A DNA stretch of 44,618 nt from Gammaproteobacteria bacterium RIFCSPHIGHO2_02_FULL_42_43. GTDB taxonomy: Bacteria; Pseudomonadota; Gammaproteobacteria; Coxiellales; Coxiellaceae. A program made the position numbers and the translations under genes. Under the pieces are notes generated by a model that saw nothing but the letters and a program-made list of their open reading frames with translations, was not told the DNA's origin and did no database searches. Numbering within the stretch: position 1 is the first letter of the stretch; every line of letters begins with the position of its first letter. The stretch covers positions 1 through 44,618 of the forward strand of contig MGXR01000019.1 of the NCBI GenBank assembly GCA_001801425.1, read 5' to 3'. Positions 36,748 to 43,907 of the stretch are shown here, piece by piece.

Positions 36748-36776
36748 AGGCGCTTGTTATCGCGCGCGCTTCTTTG
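36748..36776. repeat. Dispersed repeat, degenerate family B
   Basis: TAGGCGCTTGTTATCGCGCG then CGCTTCTTT, a diverged family B copy directly after the terminator. Confidence 0.55.
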
Positions 36777-36784
36777 CTGATTAA

Positions 36785-36825
36785 CGCACTTGGTCCGCGA
36801 GCGATGCTCGCTCCCCGCGTGCTTC
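36785..36825. repeat. Dispersed repeat, family F copy 2
   Basis: CGCACTTGGTCCGCGAGCGA followed by TGCTCGCTCCCCGCGTGCTTC. It contains an inner palindrome GCGAGCGATGCTCGC and matches 101-133 on the opposite strand. Confidence 0.75.
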
Positions 36826-36916
36826 TTTACTTATTTATGCGCTTTACTTCTCCAACTCCATTTCATACAATGATTCCATTTCAATTGTCACAATTTTTCA
36901 CATGCGAGAACATTTC

Positions 36917-37273
36917 ATGTCCCCATTAACCACTCTAATTGCCATCGTTGTTTTAGTATTGCTCGTCGCCTTGCTTGTCGTGCGCCTCATTCGCCGCAGA
37001 AAATCGCGTGCAGAAGATTATCCCGAAGGCGAACAATTGTATGTCGGCAATTTGCCGTATCAGGTGAATGGTTATCATCTCAAAGAATTTTTTTCGCAAT
37101 ACGGCGCGGTGGAATATGTGCGACTGATTAAAGACAATCGCACGGGGCGCTCCAAAGGTTTTGCATTTGTCACTTTTGGCAATACCAAAGATGCAAAAAA
37201 TGCACTGAGCGCCAACGGTCAAGACATGCGCGGGCGCGCGATTGTGGTTAGAATGGCGAAGCCGCGAGAATAG
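36917..37273 (+). CDS. Membrane-anchored RRM-type RNA-binding protein
   Basis: A 118-aa protein with an N-terminal transmembrane helix (about residues 3-26, LTTLIAIVVLVLLVALLVV) and a basic stop-transfer RLIRRRKSR, then a single RNA recognition motif. RNP2 is LYVGNL (about 41-46) and RNP1 is KGFAFVTF (about 80-87), with the aromatic residues that stack on RNA bases kept. Orientation by the positive-inside rule puts the RRM in the cytosol. Start is uncertain: ATG 36917 is preceded by GCGAGAA, while ATG 36902 would add five residues. The 6S RNA gene lies 215 bp downstream on the same strand. Bacterial single-RRM proteins usually have no membrane segment; the target RNA is unknown. Confidence 0.85.
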   Translation: MSPLTTLIAIVVLVLLVALLVVRLIRRRKSRAEDYPEGEQLYVGNLPYQVNGYHLKEFFSQYGAVEYVRLIKDNRTGRSKGFAFVTFGNTKDAKNALSANGQDMRGRAIVVRMAKPRE

Positions 37274-37283
37274 ATAAACAAAG

Positions 37284-37309
37284 AACCGCTCGCTAACGCG
37301 CGCGGCTCC
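37284..37309. repeat. Dispersed repeat, family B
   Basis: AACCGCTCGCTAACGCGCGC then GGCTCC, identical in core to 27318-27345, 10 nt after the RRM gene stop. Confidence 0.85.
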
Positions 37310-37341
37310 GATTGTGTTACCCGATGGCCACAGAAATATAG

Positions 37342-37387
37342 CAAGGAGCCGCGCACGAAAGTCAAGCGAGATTTGCGAAGCAAATGC
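37342..37387. repeat. Composite repeat, degenerate family B with ATTTGC palindrome
   Basis: CAAGGAGCCGCGCACGAAAG, then TCAAGCGAG and the perfect palindrome ATTTGCGAAGCAAAT. Same order as at 35836-35886. Confidence 0.7.
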
Positions 37388-37452
37388 GTTAATTTTCATT
37401 AAAAATAACTTGCAACCATTTGAAATAAATATAAATATTTGTTGTATATCCG

Positions 37453-37481
37453 CTGACAAATCCATCAAATTTAGCTATACT
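37453..37481 (+). promoter_or_regulatory. Promoter of 6S RNA
   Basis: CTGACA (37453-37458), a 17-bp spacer and TATACT (37476-37481). The predicted start is about 37488, where the 6S RNA helix begins. Confidence 0.75.
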
Positions 37482-37487
37482 GGTTTT

Positions 37488-37640
37488 GTGACCTGAGGCA
37501 ATTACATTCGAGCCTACAGTGAAAAAAGCAAGGTGGAGTTTGTTGAAGCGTGGTGTGCAGGCCTGATCCTTCAGGAAGCCTAAAACGCTGCACGAACCCC
37601 CAAATTTACAAGTAAAAGAGCTCGAATAATAATGGCCTTG
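37488..37640 (+). ncRNA. ssrS: 6S RNA
   Basis: The closing stem pairs ATTCGAGC (37506-37513) with GCTCGAAT (37620-37627) and continues GAGGC with GCCTT further out. The apical arm has the hairpin CCTGATCCTTCAGG and the segment AGGAAGCCTAAAACGCTGCA, close to E. coli 6S (AGAAGCCTTAAAACTGCGA). The A- and G-rich strand after the closing stem forms the central bubble that mimics an open promoter and binds sigma-70 RNA polymerase. About 153 nt, shorter than the 184 nt of E. coli. A GGG-T7 run follows (37640-37649). The usual neighbour ygfA is absent. Confidence 0.85.
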
Positions 37641-37662
37641 GGTTTTTTTATGTCAAGAAAAA

Positions 37663-37690
37663 ACCCGCTTGCTAACGCGCGCGGCTCCTT
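37663..37690. repeat. Dispersed repeat, family B
   Basis: ACCCGCTTGCTAACGCGCGC followed by GGCTCCTT, 22 nt after the 6S RNA end. Confidence 0.85.
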
Positions 37691-37713
37691 GCCATTTTAT
37701 GATTTACTTGTAC

Positions 37714-37756
37714 TTCGCAAATTTCGCTTGGCTTTCTCGCGCGCGGCTCTTTGTTT
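37714..37756. repeat. Composite repeat, degenerate family B
   Basis: CTTCGCAAATTTCGCTTGGC then TTTCTCGCGCGCGGCTCTTTG, a diverged copy of the composite at 27354-27400, next to tRNA-Ser. Confidence 0.65.
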
Positions 37757-37763
37757 ATTGATT

Positions 37764-37852
37764 CGGAGAGAGAGGGATTCGAACCCTCGGTACGTTTTAA
37801 GGCGTACACACACTTTCCAGGCGTGCTCTTTAAGCCACTCAGACATCTCTCC
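37764..37852 (-). tRNA. tRNA-Ser (anticodon GGA)
   Basis: Class II tRNA on the minus strand: acceptor GGAGAGA/TCTCTCC, anticodon loop CTGGAAA (GGA), long variable arm, T-loop GGTTCGAATCC, discriminator G as usual for serine. CCA is not encoded. Confidence 0.95.
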
Positions 37853-37886
37853 AGATTCAGGTTGCAAGGGTAAACCAGAATTTTAG

Positions 37887-39011
37887 TTACATCAACTTTT
37901 CCAGCACTTGTTCATACAATTGCGAAAGTCGTGTTACATCATCAATATTGGCATACTCATCCACCTGATGAATGCTATCGCTACACAATCCCAATTCAAC
38001 CACCTCAGTGCCTAATTTTGCGATAAAACGACCATCGGATGTGCCGCCCGTGGTATTGGGTTGTGTGTCGATGTGACAAATTGATTTGATTACTTGCATA
38101 CAAGCGTCGCGTAATTTTCCAGCAGGGCTGTAAAAAGGCTCGCTTGCATGTAACCAACGAATTTTGTAATGCAACCCATGATTTTGAAATATTTTTTCAG
38201 TTTTTTCTTGCAGAGATTCTGCGCTGCTTGTGGGCGCATAGCGAAAATTAAATCGCGCGGTGAGTGTACCTGGAATAATATTTGAAGCGCCGGTGTCTGC
38301 ATTAATATTGTAAATTTGAAAACTGGTTGGAGAAAATAATTCATTGCCGTTATCCCACGCAAGCCCGGTTAATGCATCGAGCGCTTGAAAGCTGCGATGA
38401 ATAGGATTAATTGCTAATTGCGGATATGCAATGTGACCTTGTTTTCCAAATACCGTCAACTCACCATGCAATGATCCACGTCTGCCGACTTTAATCACAT
38501 CACCCAATCGTTCGTTGCTGCTGGCTTCTCCCACCAAACAATAATCGAGCTTGATATCATTTTTTTGTAAATGTTCCACAATTTTTTTGGTGCCGTCGGT
38601 GGCGTTGCCTTCTTCATCACTCGTGATTAAAAATGCTATTTTTCCAGAATGATTTTTATTTTTTTGCAGAAAATTTTCGGTTGCAACAATCATTGCAGCC
38701 AATGCACTTTTCATATCGGCAGCGCCGCGGCCAAATAATTTTCCGTCGCGAATATCGGCTTGAAAGGGTGGGGAGCGCCATTCATTTATATTTCCAGGCG
38801 GCACTACATCCGTGTGGCCAGAAAAAGCAAATAATTTTTCACCGTGGCCGTGCGTTGCAAAAAAATTGCTGACGCCATTGGAATTTAATTCGGTGATGCT
38901 GAACCCCATTTTTTTTAATCGATCAATTAAAATTTTTTGACAGCCGTGATCGTTGGGCGTGATGGAGGAAATGTTAATTAATGATTTTGCTAGTTCAATA
39001 ATTTCGGACAT
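37887..39011 (-). CDS. dapE: Succinyl-diaminopimelate desuccinylase
   Basis: A 374-aa M20-family dizinc hydrolase that releases succinate from N-succinyl-LL-diaminopimelate in lysine and peptidoglycan precursor synthesis. Zinc ligands and catalytic residues lie in FSGHTDVVPPG (about 63-73), GRGAADMKSALAAM (about 94-107), TSDEEGNATDGT (about 130-141, catalytic Glu pair) and the C-terminal TTGGTSDGRF and SIHQVDEYANIDD. It follows dapD on the same strand, with a 34-bp gap holding a family B repeat, so the two form a succinylase-pathway unit. Confidence 0.96.
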   Translation of the reverse strand: MSEIIELAKSLINISSITPNDHGCQKILIDRLKKMGFSITELNSNGVSNFFATHGHGEKLFAFSGHTDVVPPGNINEWRSPPFQADIRDGKLFGRGAADMKSALAAMIVATENFLQKNKNHSGKIAFLITSDEEGNATDGTKKIVEHLQKNDIKLDYCLVGEASSNERLGDVIKVGRRGSLHGELTVFGKQGHIAYPQLAINPIHRSFQALDALTGLAWDNGNELFSPTSFQIYNINADTGASNIIPGTLTARFNFRYAPTSSAESLQEKTEKIFQNHGLHYKIRWLHASEPFYSPAGKLRDACMQVIKSICHIDTQPNTTGGTSDGRFIAKLGTEVVELGLCSDSIHQVDEYANIDDVTRLSQLYEQVLEKLM

Positions 39012-39015
39012 TGCA

Positions 39016-39043
39016 AAACCGCTTGCTTACGCGCGCGGCTCCC
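39016..39043. repeat. Dispersed repeat, family B, between dapD and dapE
   Basis: AAACCGCTTGCTTACGCGCG then CGGCTCCC fills almost the whole dapD-dapE gap, 2 nt from the dapD stop and 4 nt from the dapE start. On the minus strand it begins GGGAGCCGCG, so any dapE ribosome-binding site must lie in or beside it. Confidence 0.8.
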
Positions 39044-39045
39044 TA

Positions 39046-39864
39046 TCAGCATCTCAGTAACTCATTAATCGACGTTTTTGATCGAGTTTTCTCATCGACT
39101 TGTTTCACGATGATTGCAGCAGAACGCGCATATTTTCCATTGTCTGCAGGCAATGACCCGGAAATAACAACTGAACCCGCAGGAATTTTTCCAACAATGA
39201 TTTCATCTGTCATGCGATTATAAATGGGCGTGCTTTTGCCGATAAAAACACCCATGGAAATTACACTATTTGCTTCAACAACCACACCTTCAACGATTTC
39301 AGAACGTGCGCCAATAAAACAATTATCTTCAATAATGGTCGGTGCTGACTGCAACGGTTCTAATACGCCACCAATACCAACACCGCCAGAAATATGCACG
39401 TTTTTGCCGATTTGTGCGCAGGAACCAATCGTTGACCATGTATCGATTAACGTTCCTGAATCGATAAATGCACCAATATTTATAAAACTCGGCATCACAA
39501 TTGTATTGGATGCCAAAAAAGCGCCGCGGCGCACCACGGCATTTGGCACCACGCGAATTTTCGTTGCATTAAATTCTTCTGCGGTGGTGTTAGAAAATTT
39601 AAGCGGCACTTTGTCGTAAAAATTGGTAAATTCAGCGGGAATAATTTGATTGTCCGTGATTTTAAAAAATAACAATATCGCTTTTTTGATCCACTCATGT
39701 GTCGTCCACGCACCGTTAATTTTTTCAGCGACGCGAATTTTTCCTTGATCGAGTAGAGCAATGGTGTCATGAACGGCATTTCGCAATTCCACAGATGCGT
39801 TTGTGCAAGTGAGCATGTGATGCTGATCAAATGCGCTATCGATGATATGCTGTGTTGATTTCAT
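39046..39864 (-). CDS. dapD: Tetrahydrodipicolinate N-succinyltransferase
   Basis: A 272-aa left-handed beta-helix acyltransferase that succinylates tetrahydrodipicolinate with succinyl-CoA. The helical N-terminal domain (1-95) precedes hexapeptide repeats from about 100 ([60 protein letters not shown]) through [20 protein letters not shown]. Length equals E. coli DapD (274). Start is the ATG at 39864; the frame is open 64 codons further but reads through the tRNA-Pro gene in reverse and is rejected. It is divergent from the tRNA-Pro promoter, with 21 bp between the start codon and that -35. Confidence 0.96.
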   Translation of the reverse strand: MKSTQHIIDSAFDQHHMLTCTNASVELRNAVHDTIALLDQGKIRVAEKINGAWTTHEWIKKAILLFFKITDNQIIPAEFTNFYDKVPLKFSNTTAEEFNATKIRVVPNAVVRRGAFLASNTIVMPSFINIGAFIDSGTLIDTWSTIGSCAQIGKNVHISGGVGIGGVLEPLQSAPTIIEDNCFIGARSEIVEGVVVEANSVISMGVFIGKSTPIYNRMTDEIIVGKIPAGSVVISGSLPADNGKYARSAAIIVKQVDEKTRSKTSINELLRC

Positions 39865-39885
39865 AGTGTCACATGATACACAAAG

Positions 39886-39914
39886 TTGACGCACATGTAA
39901 CCGCACAGTATGAT
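39886..39914 (+). promoter_or_regulatory. Promoter of the tRNA-Pro/Arg/His cluster
   Basis: TTGACG (39886-39891), a 17-bp spacer and TATGAT (39909-39914), 10 bp before the tRNA-Pro 5' end. Confidence 0.75.
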
Positions 39915-39924
39915 GCATTTTTCG

Positions 39925-39998
39925 CGGGGCATAGCGCAGTCTGGTAGCGCGCCTGCTTTGGGAGCAGGATGTCGGGGGTTCGAATCCCTCTGCCCCGA
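39925..39998 (+). tRNA. tRNA-Pro (anticodon TGG)
   Basis: Acceptor CGGGGCA/TGCCCCG, anticodon stem CCTGC/GCAGG with loop TTTGGGA (TGG), T-loop GGTTCGAATCC, discriminator A. CCA is not encoded. Confidence 0.96.
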
Positions 39999-40028
39999 AA
40001 AGGCTGCCTTTGTATTCCCGTGTGTCAC

Positions 40029-40102
40029 GCGCCTGTAGCTCATTTGGATAGAGCACCGGCCTTCTAAGCCGGGGGTAACAGGTTCGAATCCTGTCAGGCG
40101 CA
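40029..40102 (+). tRNA. tRNA-Arg (anticodon TCT)
   Basis: Acceptor GCGCCTG/CAGGCGC, anticodon stem CCGGC/GCCGG with loop CTTCTAA (TCT), T-loop GGTTCGAATCC, discriminator A. CCA is not encoded. Its last 13 bases and the following terminator-like hairpin are duplicated 159 bp downstream. Confidence 0.96.
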
Positions 40103-40317
40103 ATTTATAAAATCCCGCGTAGCGGGTTTTTATAAATTGTGTTTGCAGGATGAGAACCTGATTTCAGGTTCGGCAAATTTGCAGGATTGCAAATTTGTAC
40201 GAGCGCAGCGAGCCCGAAGGGCGAGGGCCATGGATGGCCCGAGTAAACCCTGTCAGGCGCAATTTATAAAATCCCGCGTAGCGGGTTTTTATAACGGGTT
40301 TTTATAAATTGTGTTTG
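40090..40317. repeat. 159-bp-period direct repeat of the tRNA-Arg 3' end with structured spacer
   Basis: A perfect 46-bp direct repeat at 40090-40135 and 40249-40294 comprises the tRNA-Arg 3' end (CCTGTCAGGCGCA) and the hairpin after it. A third, partial copy (40295-40317) repeats 40123-40145. The spacer holds hairpins AACCTG/CAGGTT (40155-40170), CAAATTTGC/GCAAATTTG (40174-40197), GCCC/GGGC (40212-40222) and GGGCCA/TGGCCC (40225-40240). The layout is like the tyrT repeats of E. coli, which also start with a tRNA 3' end. Confidence 0.85.
40105..40135. terminator. Hairpin after tRNA-Arg, duplicated at 40264-40294
   Basis: Arms TTATAAAATCCCGC and GCGGGTTTTTATAA pair at 13 of 14 positions around GTA, with flanking A and T runs, so it could terminate in either direction. 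tRNA-His lies beyond both copies, so read-through or a separate promoter is needed for it. Confidence 0.6.
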
Positions 40318-40327
40318 TTTGTCGAAT

Positions 40328-40404
40328 GGTGGACGTAGCTCAGTTGGTAGAGCCCCGGACTGTGACTCCGGCCGTCGTGGGTTCAATCCCCATCGTCCAC
40401 CCCA
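40328..40404 (+). tRNA. tRNA-His (anticodon GTG)
   Basis: Acceptor GTGGACG/CGTCCAC with the extra G-1 opposite C73 typical of histidine, anticodon loop CTGTGAC (GTG), T-loop GGTTCAATCCC. CCA is encoded (40402-40404), unlike the other five tRNAs in the window. Confidence 0.96.
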
Positions 40405-40440
40405 ATCAATTCAGGTATAATCTTTTTGATTCACTCGCTT

Positions 40441-40471
40441 AGGACACAGACACGAGCGGTAGCGAGTGAAT
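40441..40471. repeat. Dispersed repeat, family E
   Basis: AGGACACAGACACGAGCGGT then AGCGAGTGAAT, 29 of 31 positions identical to 34511-34541. It lies 14 bp before the mlaE-like start codon. Confidence 0.8.
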
Positions 40472-40485
40472 AAAAAAGGATTGAC

Positions 40486-41592
40486 ATGTTCGCCTCCATC
40501 GCCAACACATCGCAGGGATTAACATTACAACTCATCGGCGCATGGTCCATCGCTGAAATAAGTTATGCTGACACCGAAGTACGTCAGTTGTTGCAAGATC
40601 ATCCCGCCATTCAATCAATCGACGCAAGTCAGATCACGCATCTTGATACCGCAGGCGCATATTTGCTGCGTACACTGCAAGAAAAATTATTTCAACACAA
40701 AAAAATTGACGGATTAAATACCCATTTTCAAGCGCTATTAGCATTAGTTACTCGCGAATTATCAACAATTGAAACCAGCACGGTTGTTGAAGCGCAATTT
40801 TCGATGTTGTATCGCATTGGTAAACGTGCCACTAATCTCGCATTTCAAACCATACTTGCCATTGGTTTCTTGGGTGAGCTGTTGGTGCAATTATTAAAAT
40901 CTTTATTTCATCCATTACACATGCAATGGCGTTCTGTCGTGTATGAAATTGATGTGGGCGGATATCGCGCGTTGCCAATTATTGCTGTGATGATGGCACT
41001 CATTGGTGTGGTGGTGGCTTATCAGCTGGGTGTGCAATTGCAAATTTATGGGGCGAATGCGTATATCGTCGATTTGTCGGGAGTTGCCATTTTACGCGAA
41101 TTTTCGCCGCTCATTTGCGCTGTGATTATTGCTGGGCGAACCAGCACCTCATTTGCTGCGTTGATTGGCACAATGAAAGTGAATGAAGAAATTGATGCAC
41201 TGCAAACCATGGGATTGTCTCCGATGGAACGCTTGGTGTTGCCTAAAATTGTGGGGCTCGTGATCGCGCTGCCGCTCTTGACCGTGTGGGGCGATGTGTT
41301 TGGTGTGTTTGGTAGCATGGTGATGGCAAAAAGTATGGCGGGCATCGATTTTTCCGCATTTTTGCAGCGTTTTCAGCAAGAAGTGGCTATTAAACATTTG
41401 TATTTGGGATTGATAAAAACACCTGTTTTTGCGCTGATTATTGCAGGTATCGGCTGCTTTCAAGGATTTCAAGCGGAAGGCAGTGCACAAAGTGTCGGTG
41501 AGCGAACCACGCGCGCTGCAGTCCAAGCGATTTTTTTGATTATTTTAGCAGACGGATTATTTTCCATTTTATTTAATTGGATGGATCTGTGA
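40486..41592 (+). CDS. mlaE: MlaE-type lipid ABC transporter permease with N-terminal STAS-like domain
   Basis: A 368-aa inner-membrane permease. The first about 85 residues are soluble and resemble an STAS domain (IQSIDASQITHLDTAGAYLL), the role played by separate MlaB in E. coli. The permease follows from about 140, with the MlaE signatures YQLGVQLQIYGANAYIVDLSG, REFSPLICAVIIAGRTSTSF, KVNEEIDALQTMGLSPMERL and GCFQGFQAEGSAQSVGERTT. AAGGA lies 7 nt before the ATG. TATAAT (40416-40421) may be its -10. It is the first gene of a four-gene operon for lipid movement between inner and outer membranes; direction of transport is not shown by sequence. Confidence 0.93.
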   Translation: MFASIANTSQGLTLQLIGAWSIAEISYADTEVRQLLQDHPAIQSIDASQITHLDTAGAYLLRTLQEKLFQHKKIDGLNTHFQALLALVTRELSTIETSTVVEAQFSMLYRIGKRATNLAFQTILAIGFLGELLVQLLKSLFHPLHMQWRSVVYEIDVGGYRALPIIAVMMALIGVVVAYQLGVQLQIYGANAYIVDLSGVAILREFSPLICAVIIAGRTSTSFAALIGTMKVNEEIDALQTMGLSPMERLVLPKIVGLVIALPLLTVWGDVFGVFGSMVMAKSMAGIDFSAFLQRFQQEVAIKHLYLGLIKTPVFALIIAGIGCFQGFQAEGSAQSVGERTTRAAVQAIFLIILADGLFSILFNWMDL

Positions 41593-42356
41593 TGGAAATG
41601 GCGTTATCTGAAAACATTATCGACGTTTGCCACTTGAAAAATTATTTGGGCGGGCGCTGGATCCATGATGATGTGAATTTTAGCGTCAAACGCGGAGAAA
41701 TTATCGCGATTATCGGCGGCAGCGGTTGTGGTAAAACCACATTGCTGCGCAGCATTTTGCGACTGATGACACCAACGTCTGGCGAAATTTCTGTATTCAA
41801 CACCAATGTGTTAACCGCTTCCAATGATGTGTTGCTGGCCGTACAAAAACGCTGGGGGGTGATGTTTCAAAGTGGCGCATTATTCAGTTCACTCAATGTA
41901 TTAGAAAATATTTTATATGTATTACATGAATACGCCATCATGCCGCGCGAGATGCAGATCGAACTTGCCAAATTAAAAATTACGATGGTCGGGCTCGAGC
42001 TCGATGCGGCTTACAAATATCCTTCGGAATTAAGCGGCGGTATGAGAAAACGCGCTGCATTGGCGCGTGCCATCGCATTTGATCCCGAGTTAATTTTTTT
42101 AGATGAGCCAACGGCGGGATTGGATCCAAAGAGCGCAGGTGATTTGGATGACTTGATTTTACATATGCGTGATAACTTGGGATTAACGTTTGTGATGGTC
42201 ACGCACGATCTAGATACGCTGTGGTATGTGCCAGACCGTGTTATATTTTTAGGAGAAGGGAAAGTATTGGCAGATCAACCCATGGATGTGTTGCGTAAAA
42301 ATCCTTATCCTGCCATACAATCTTATTTTAGCGGGCATCGTAATAAATTGGGTTAG
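41592..42356 (+). CDS. mlaF: MlaF-type ABC transporter ATP-binding protein
   Basis: A 254-aa cytosolic ATPase that powers the MlaE permease. Walker A GGSGCGKTT (about 40-48), Q-loop VMFQSGALFSSLNV, signature LSGGMRKRAALARA (about 140-153) and Walker B LIFLDEPTAGLDP (about 160-172), then the switch His in VTHDLD. The start chosen is the ATG at 41592, overlapping the permease stop (TGATG); a TTG 15 nt upstream is possible but unlikely. The GMRKR form of the signature is typical of Mla/MCE ATPases. Confidence 0.95.
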   Translation: MEMALSENIIDVCHLKNYLGGRWIHDDVNFSVKRGEIIAIIGGSGCGKTTLLRSILRLMTPTSGEISVFNTNVLTASNDVLLAVQKRWGVMFQSGALFSSLNVLENILYVLHEYAIMPREMQIELAKLKITMVGLELDAAYKYPSELSGGMRKRAALARAIAFDPELIFLDEPTAGLDPKSAGDLDDLILHMRDNLGLTFVMVTHDLDTLWYVPDRVIFLGEGKVLADQPMDVLRKNPYPAIQSYFSGHRNKLG

Positions 42357-42359
42357 AAT

Positions 42360-43292
42360 ATGCAAGGCAAAGTAAACTACACTGTCGTTGGCGTTTTTGT
42401 GGTTGTACTCACAGCGGTGTTGTTGATGACGGTTATTTGGCTAAGCACCATTGGCCATGGAAAATTGTATCGCACGTACTGGGTTTATGTGCACGAAGAT
42501 GTGACGGGTCTTAACGAAGAAAGCCTTGTGCGATTCAACGGTGTGAAAGTAGGGTATGTGGAATCTATCACGCTCGATCAACAAAATTCCAAGCTGGTTA
42601 AAATTGTGTTGCGCGTTGAACCCGATGTTGTGATCACGACAGGCACTTATGCCATGTTAAACGTGCAAGGGCTCACCGGTGTTGTGTATGTCAATCTAAA
42701 AGCAGACACAGAAAAAGCACCGCCGCTTGTGGCTACAGCGGGGCAACCTTACCCCATCATTCCTTCCAAGCCTTCTTTTTTAATGCAATTGAGTACGGCA
42801 TTGCCGGAAGTGACTGCTGATATTCAAAAATTAAGTGCCAGTGTTGCGGATGTGTTAAATAAAAATAATCGCGAATCGATTCAGGAATCATTGCAAAATA
42901 TTGCTGTCGTGAGTAAAGCGTTGTCAGATAATTCTGAAGAATTTACCGACACCATACACTCATTGCGTCACACGCTGGAAAATATTTCTAAAGCGAGCGA
43001 TCAATTTCCTGATACGATTGGGCAAATGAATAAAACATTGCAGTCGGTGGATCAGCTGTCGCTCCAAATGAATCAGATGTCTCAAAATATTAGTAACACG
43101 ATGCAAAGTGGTCGTGCGGTGTTGAATAATTTTTCCAATCAAGTGATGCCCAATGCAGAACAAGCGTTGTCGAGTTTGTCGCAAGTGTCATTGAGCGTGC
43201 AGCATTTAACGAATGAATTGCAGCGTGACCCCAGCATGTTGGTGCGCGGTAGAGCACACGATAGCAATACGCTAGGCCCCGGAGAAAAATGA
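42360..43292 (+). CDS. MCE-domain lipid transport protein (MlaD-like, long helical tail)
   Basis: A 310-aa protein with one N-terminal membrane helix (about 8-30, YTVVGVFVVVLTAVLLMTVI) and one MCE domain at about 40-118 (YWVYVHEDVTGLNEESLVRF, NGVKVGYVESI, TGTYAMLNVQGLTGVVYVNL). From about 150 to 295 it is Gln/Ser/Asn-rich and predicted helical (QLSTALPEVTADIQKL, HSLRHTLENISKASDQ, QMNQMSQNISNTMQS). E. coli MlaD is only 183 aa; the long tail here could form a needle-like bundle reaching across the periplasm. It starts 3 nt after the ATPase stop and overlaps the lipoprotein gene by 4 nt. Confidence 0.92.
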   Translation: MQGKVNYTVVGVFVVVLTAVLLMTVIWLSTIGHGKLYRTYWVYVHEDVTGLNEESLVRFNGVKVGYVESITLDQQNSKLVKIVLRVEPDVVITTGTYAMLNVQGLTGVVYVNLKADTEKAPPLVATAGQPYPIIPSKPSFLMQLSTALPEVTADIQKLSASVADVLNKNNRESIQESLQNIAVVSKALSDNSEEFTDTIHSLRHTLENISKASDQFPDTIGQMNKTLQSVDQLSLQMNQMSQNISNTMQSGRAVLNNFSNQVMPNAEQALSSLSQVSLSVQHLTNELQRDPSMLVRGRAHDSNTLGPGEK

Positions 43293-43897
43293 TGAAAAAA
43301 TTATTTATTTTGTTGATCACTTTTTTTGTGGCCGGATGCAGTGTTGTGTCACCCGTGAAATTAGCGCCGGAATCCACATACACGATTACGCGCTGGCCCG
43401 TGAAGCAAAATAATAAAGTGTATCAAGCCACACAAAATACATTGTTGGTGACAGCTCCCATGGCGGCGCCCGGATACGCGTCATCGCAAATGGTTTACGT
43501 CATGGTGCCGTATCAACTCAAATCGTATGCGAATCATCGGTGGGTCGCACCGCCAGCCTCTTTATTATTGCCGTTGATTGCTGAACGCATTCGCCAAACA
43601 AATTATTTTAAAGCAGTGGTGACGGCGCCATTTTCAGGCACAGCGGATTATCAATTAAATTTGCAATTATTAACATTGCAGCAAGAATTTTTGCAACCAG
43701 TGAGTCAAGTGCGTTTGCGCATGAGTGCGACACTGATGCGCATGAATAATGGCGAAGTCATTTCAAATCGTATTGTTGAAGCAGTGATTCCTGCATCGAG
43801 AAATAATTCTTACAGTGGTGTTCTAGCAACCAATCAAGCGGCGGAAATCGTGAGCGATCAAATAGAGCAGTTTGTGATTCACGCGTTAAAAAAATAA
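43289..43897 (+). CDS. ABC-type transport auxiliary lipoprotein (PqiC-like)
   Basis: A 202-aa lipoprotein with signal peptide MMKKLFILLITFFVAGC; the lipobox FVAGC predicts lipidation at Cys17, and Ser at +2 favours outer-membrane placement. The mature part matches the PqiC/ABC_trans_aux pattern: YTITRW near the start, VMVPYQLKSYANHRWVAPP, the helix LLLPLIAERIRQTNYFKAVV, and a C-terminal helix NQAAEIVSDQIEQFVIHAL. It probably forms the outer-membrane docking partner for the MCE protein. No mlaC or mlaA follows; the operon ends at a large inverted repeat. Confidence 0.9.
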   Translation: MMKKLFILLITFFVAGCSVVSPVKLAPESTYTITRWPVKQNNKVYQATQNTLLVTAPMAAPGYASSQMVYVMVPYQLKSYANHRWVAPPASLLLPLIAERIRQTNYFKAVVTAPFSGTADYQLNLQLLTLQQEFLQPVSQVRLRMSATLMRMNNGEVISNRIVEAVIPASRNNSYSGVLATNQAAEIVSDQIEQFVIHALKK

Positions 43898-43907
43898 TTG
43901 TTCCCAC

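Noticed and set aside
36944-37468. 171-aa minus-strand ORF over the RRM gene
   Set aside because: The plus-strand frame has clear RNP1 and RNP2 motifs; the reverse frame is low in protein-like character.
39865-40056. 64-residue N-terminal extension of DapD
   Set aside because: It is the antisense reading of tRNA-Pro and its promoter.
40090-40294. Prophage or integrative element in tRNA-Arg
   Set aside because: The direct repeats enclose only about 113 bp with no integrase or other gene; a tandem tRNA-end repeat explains the structure better, though a scar cannot be excluded.
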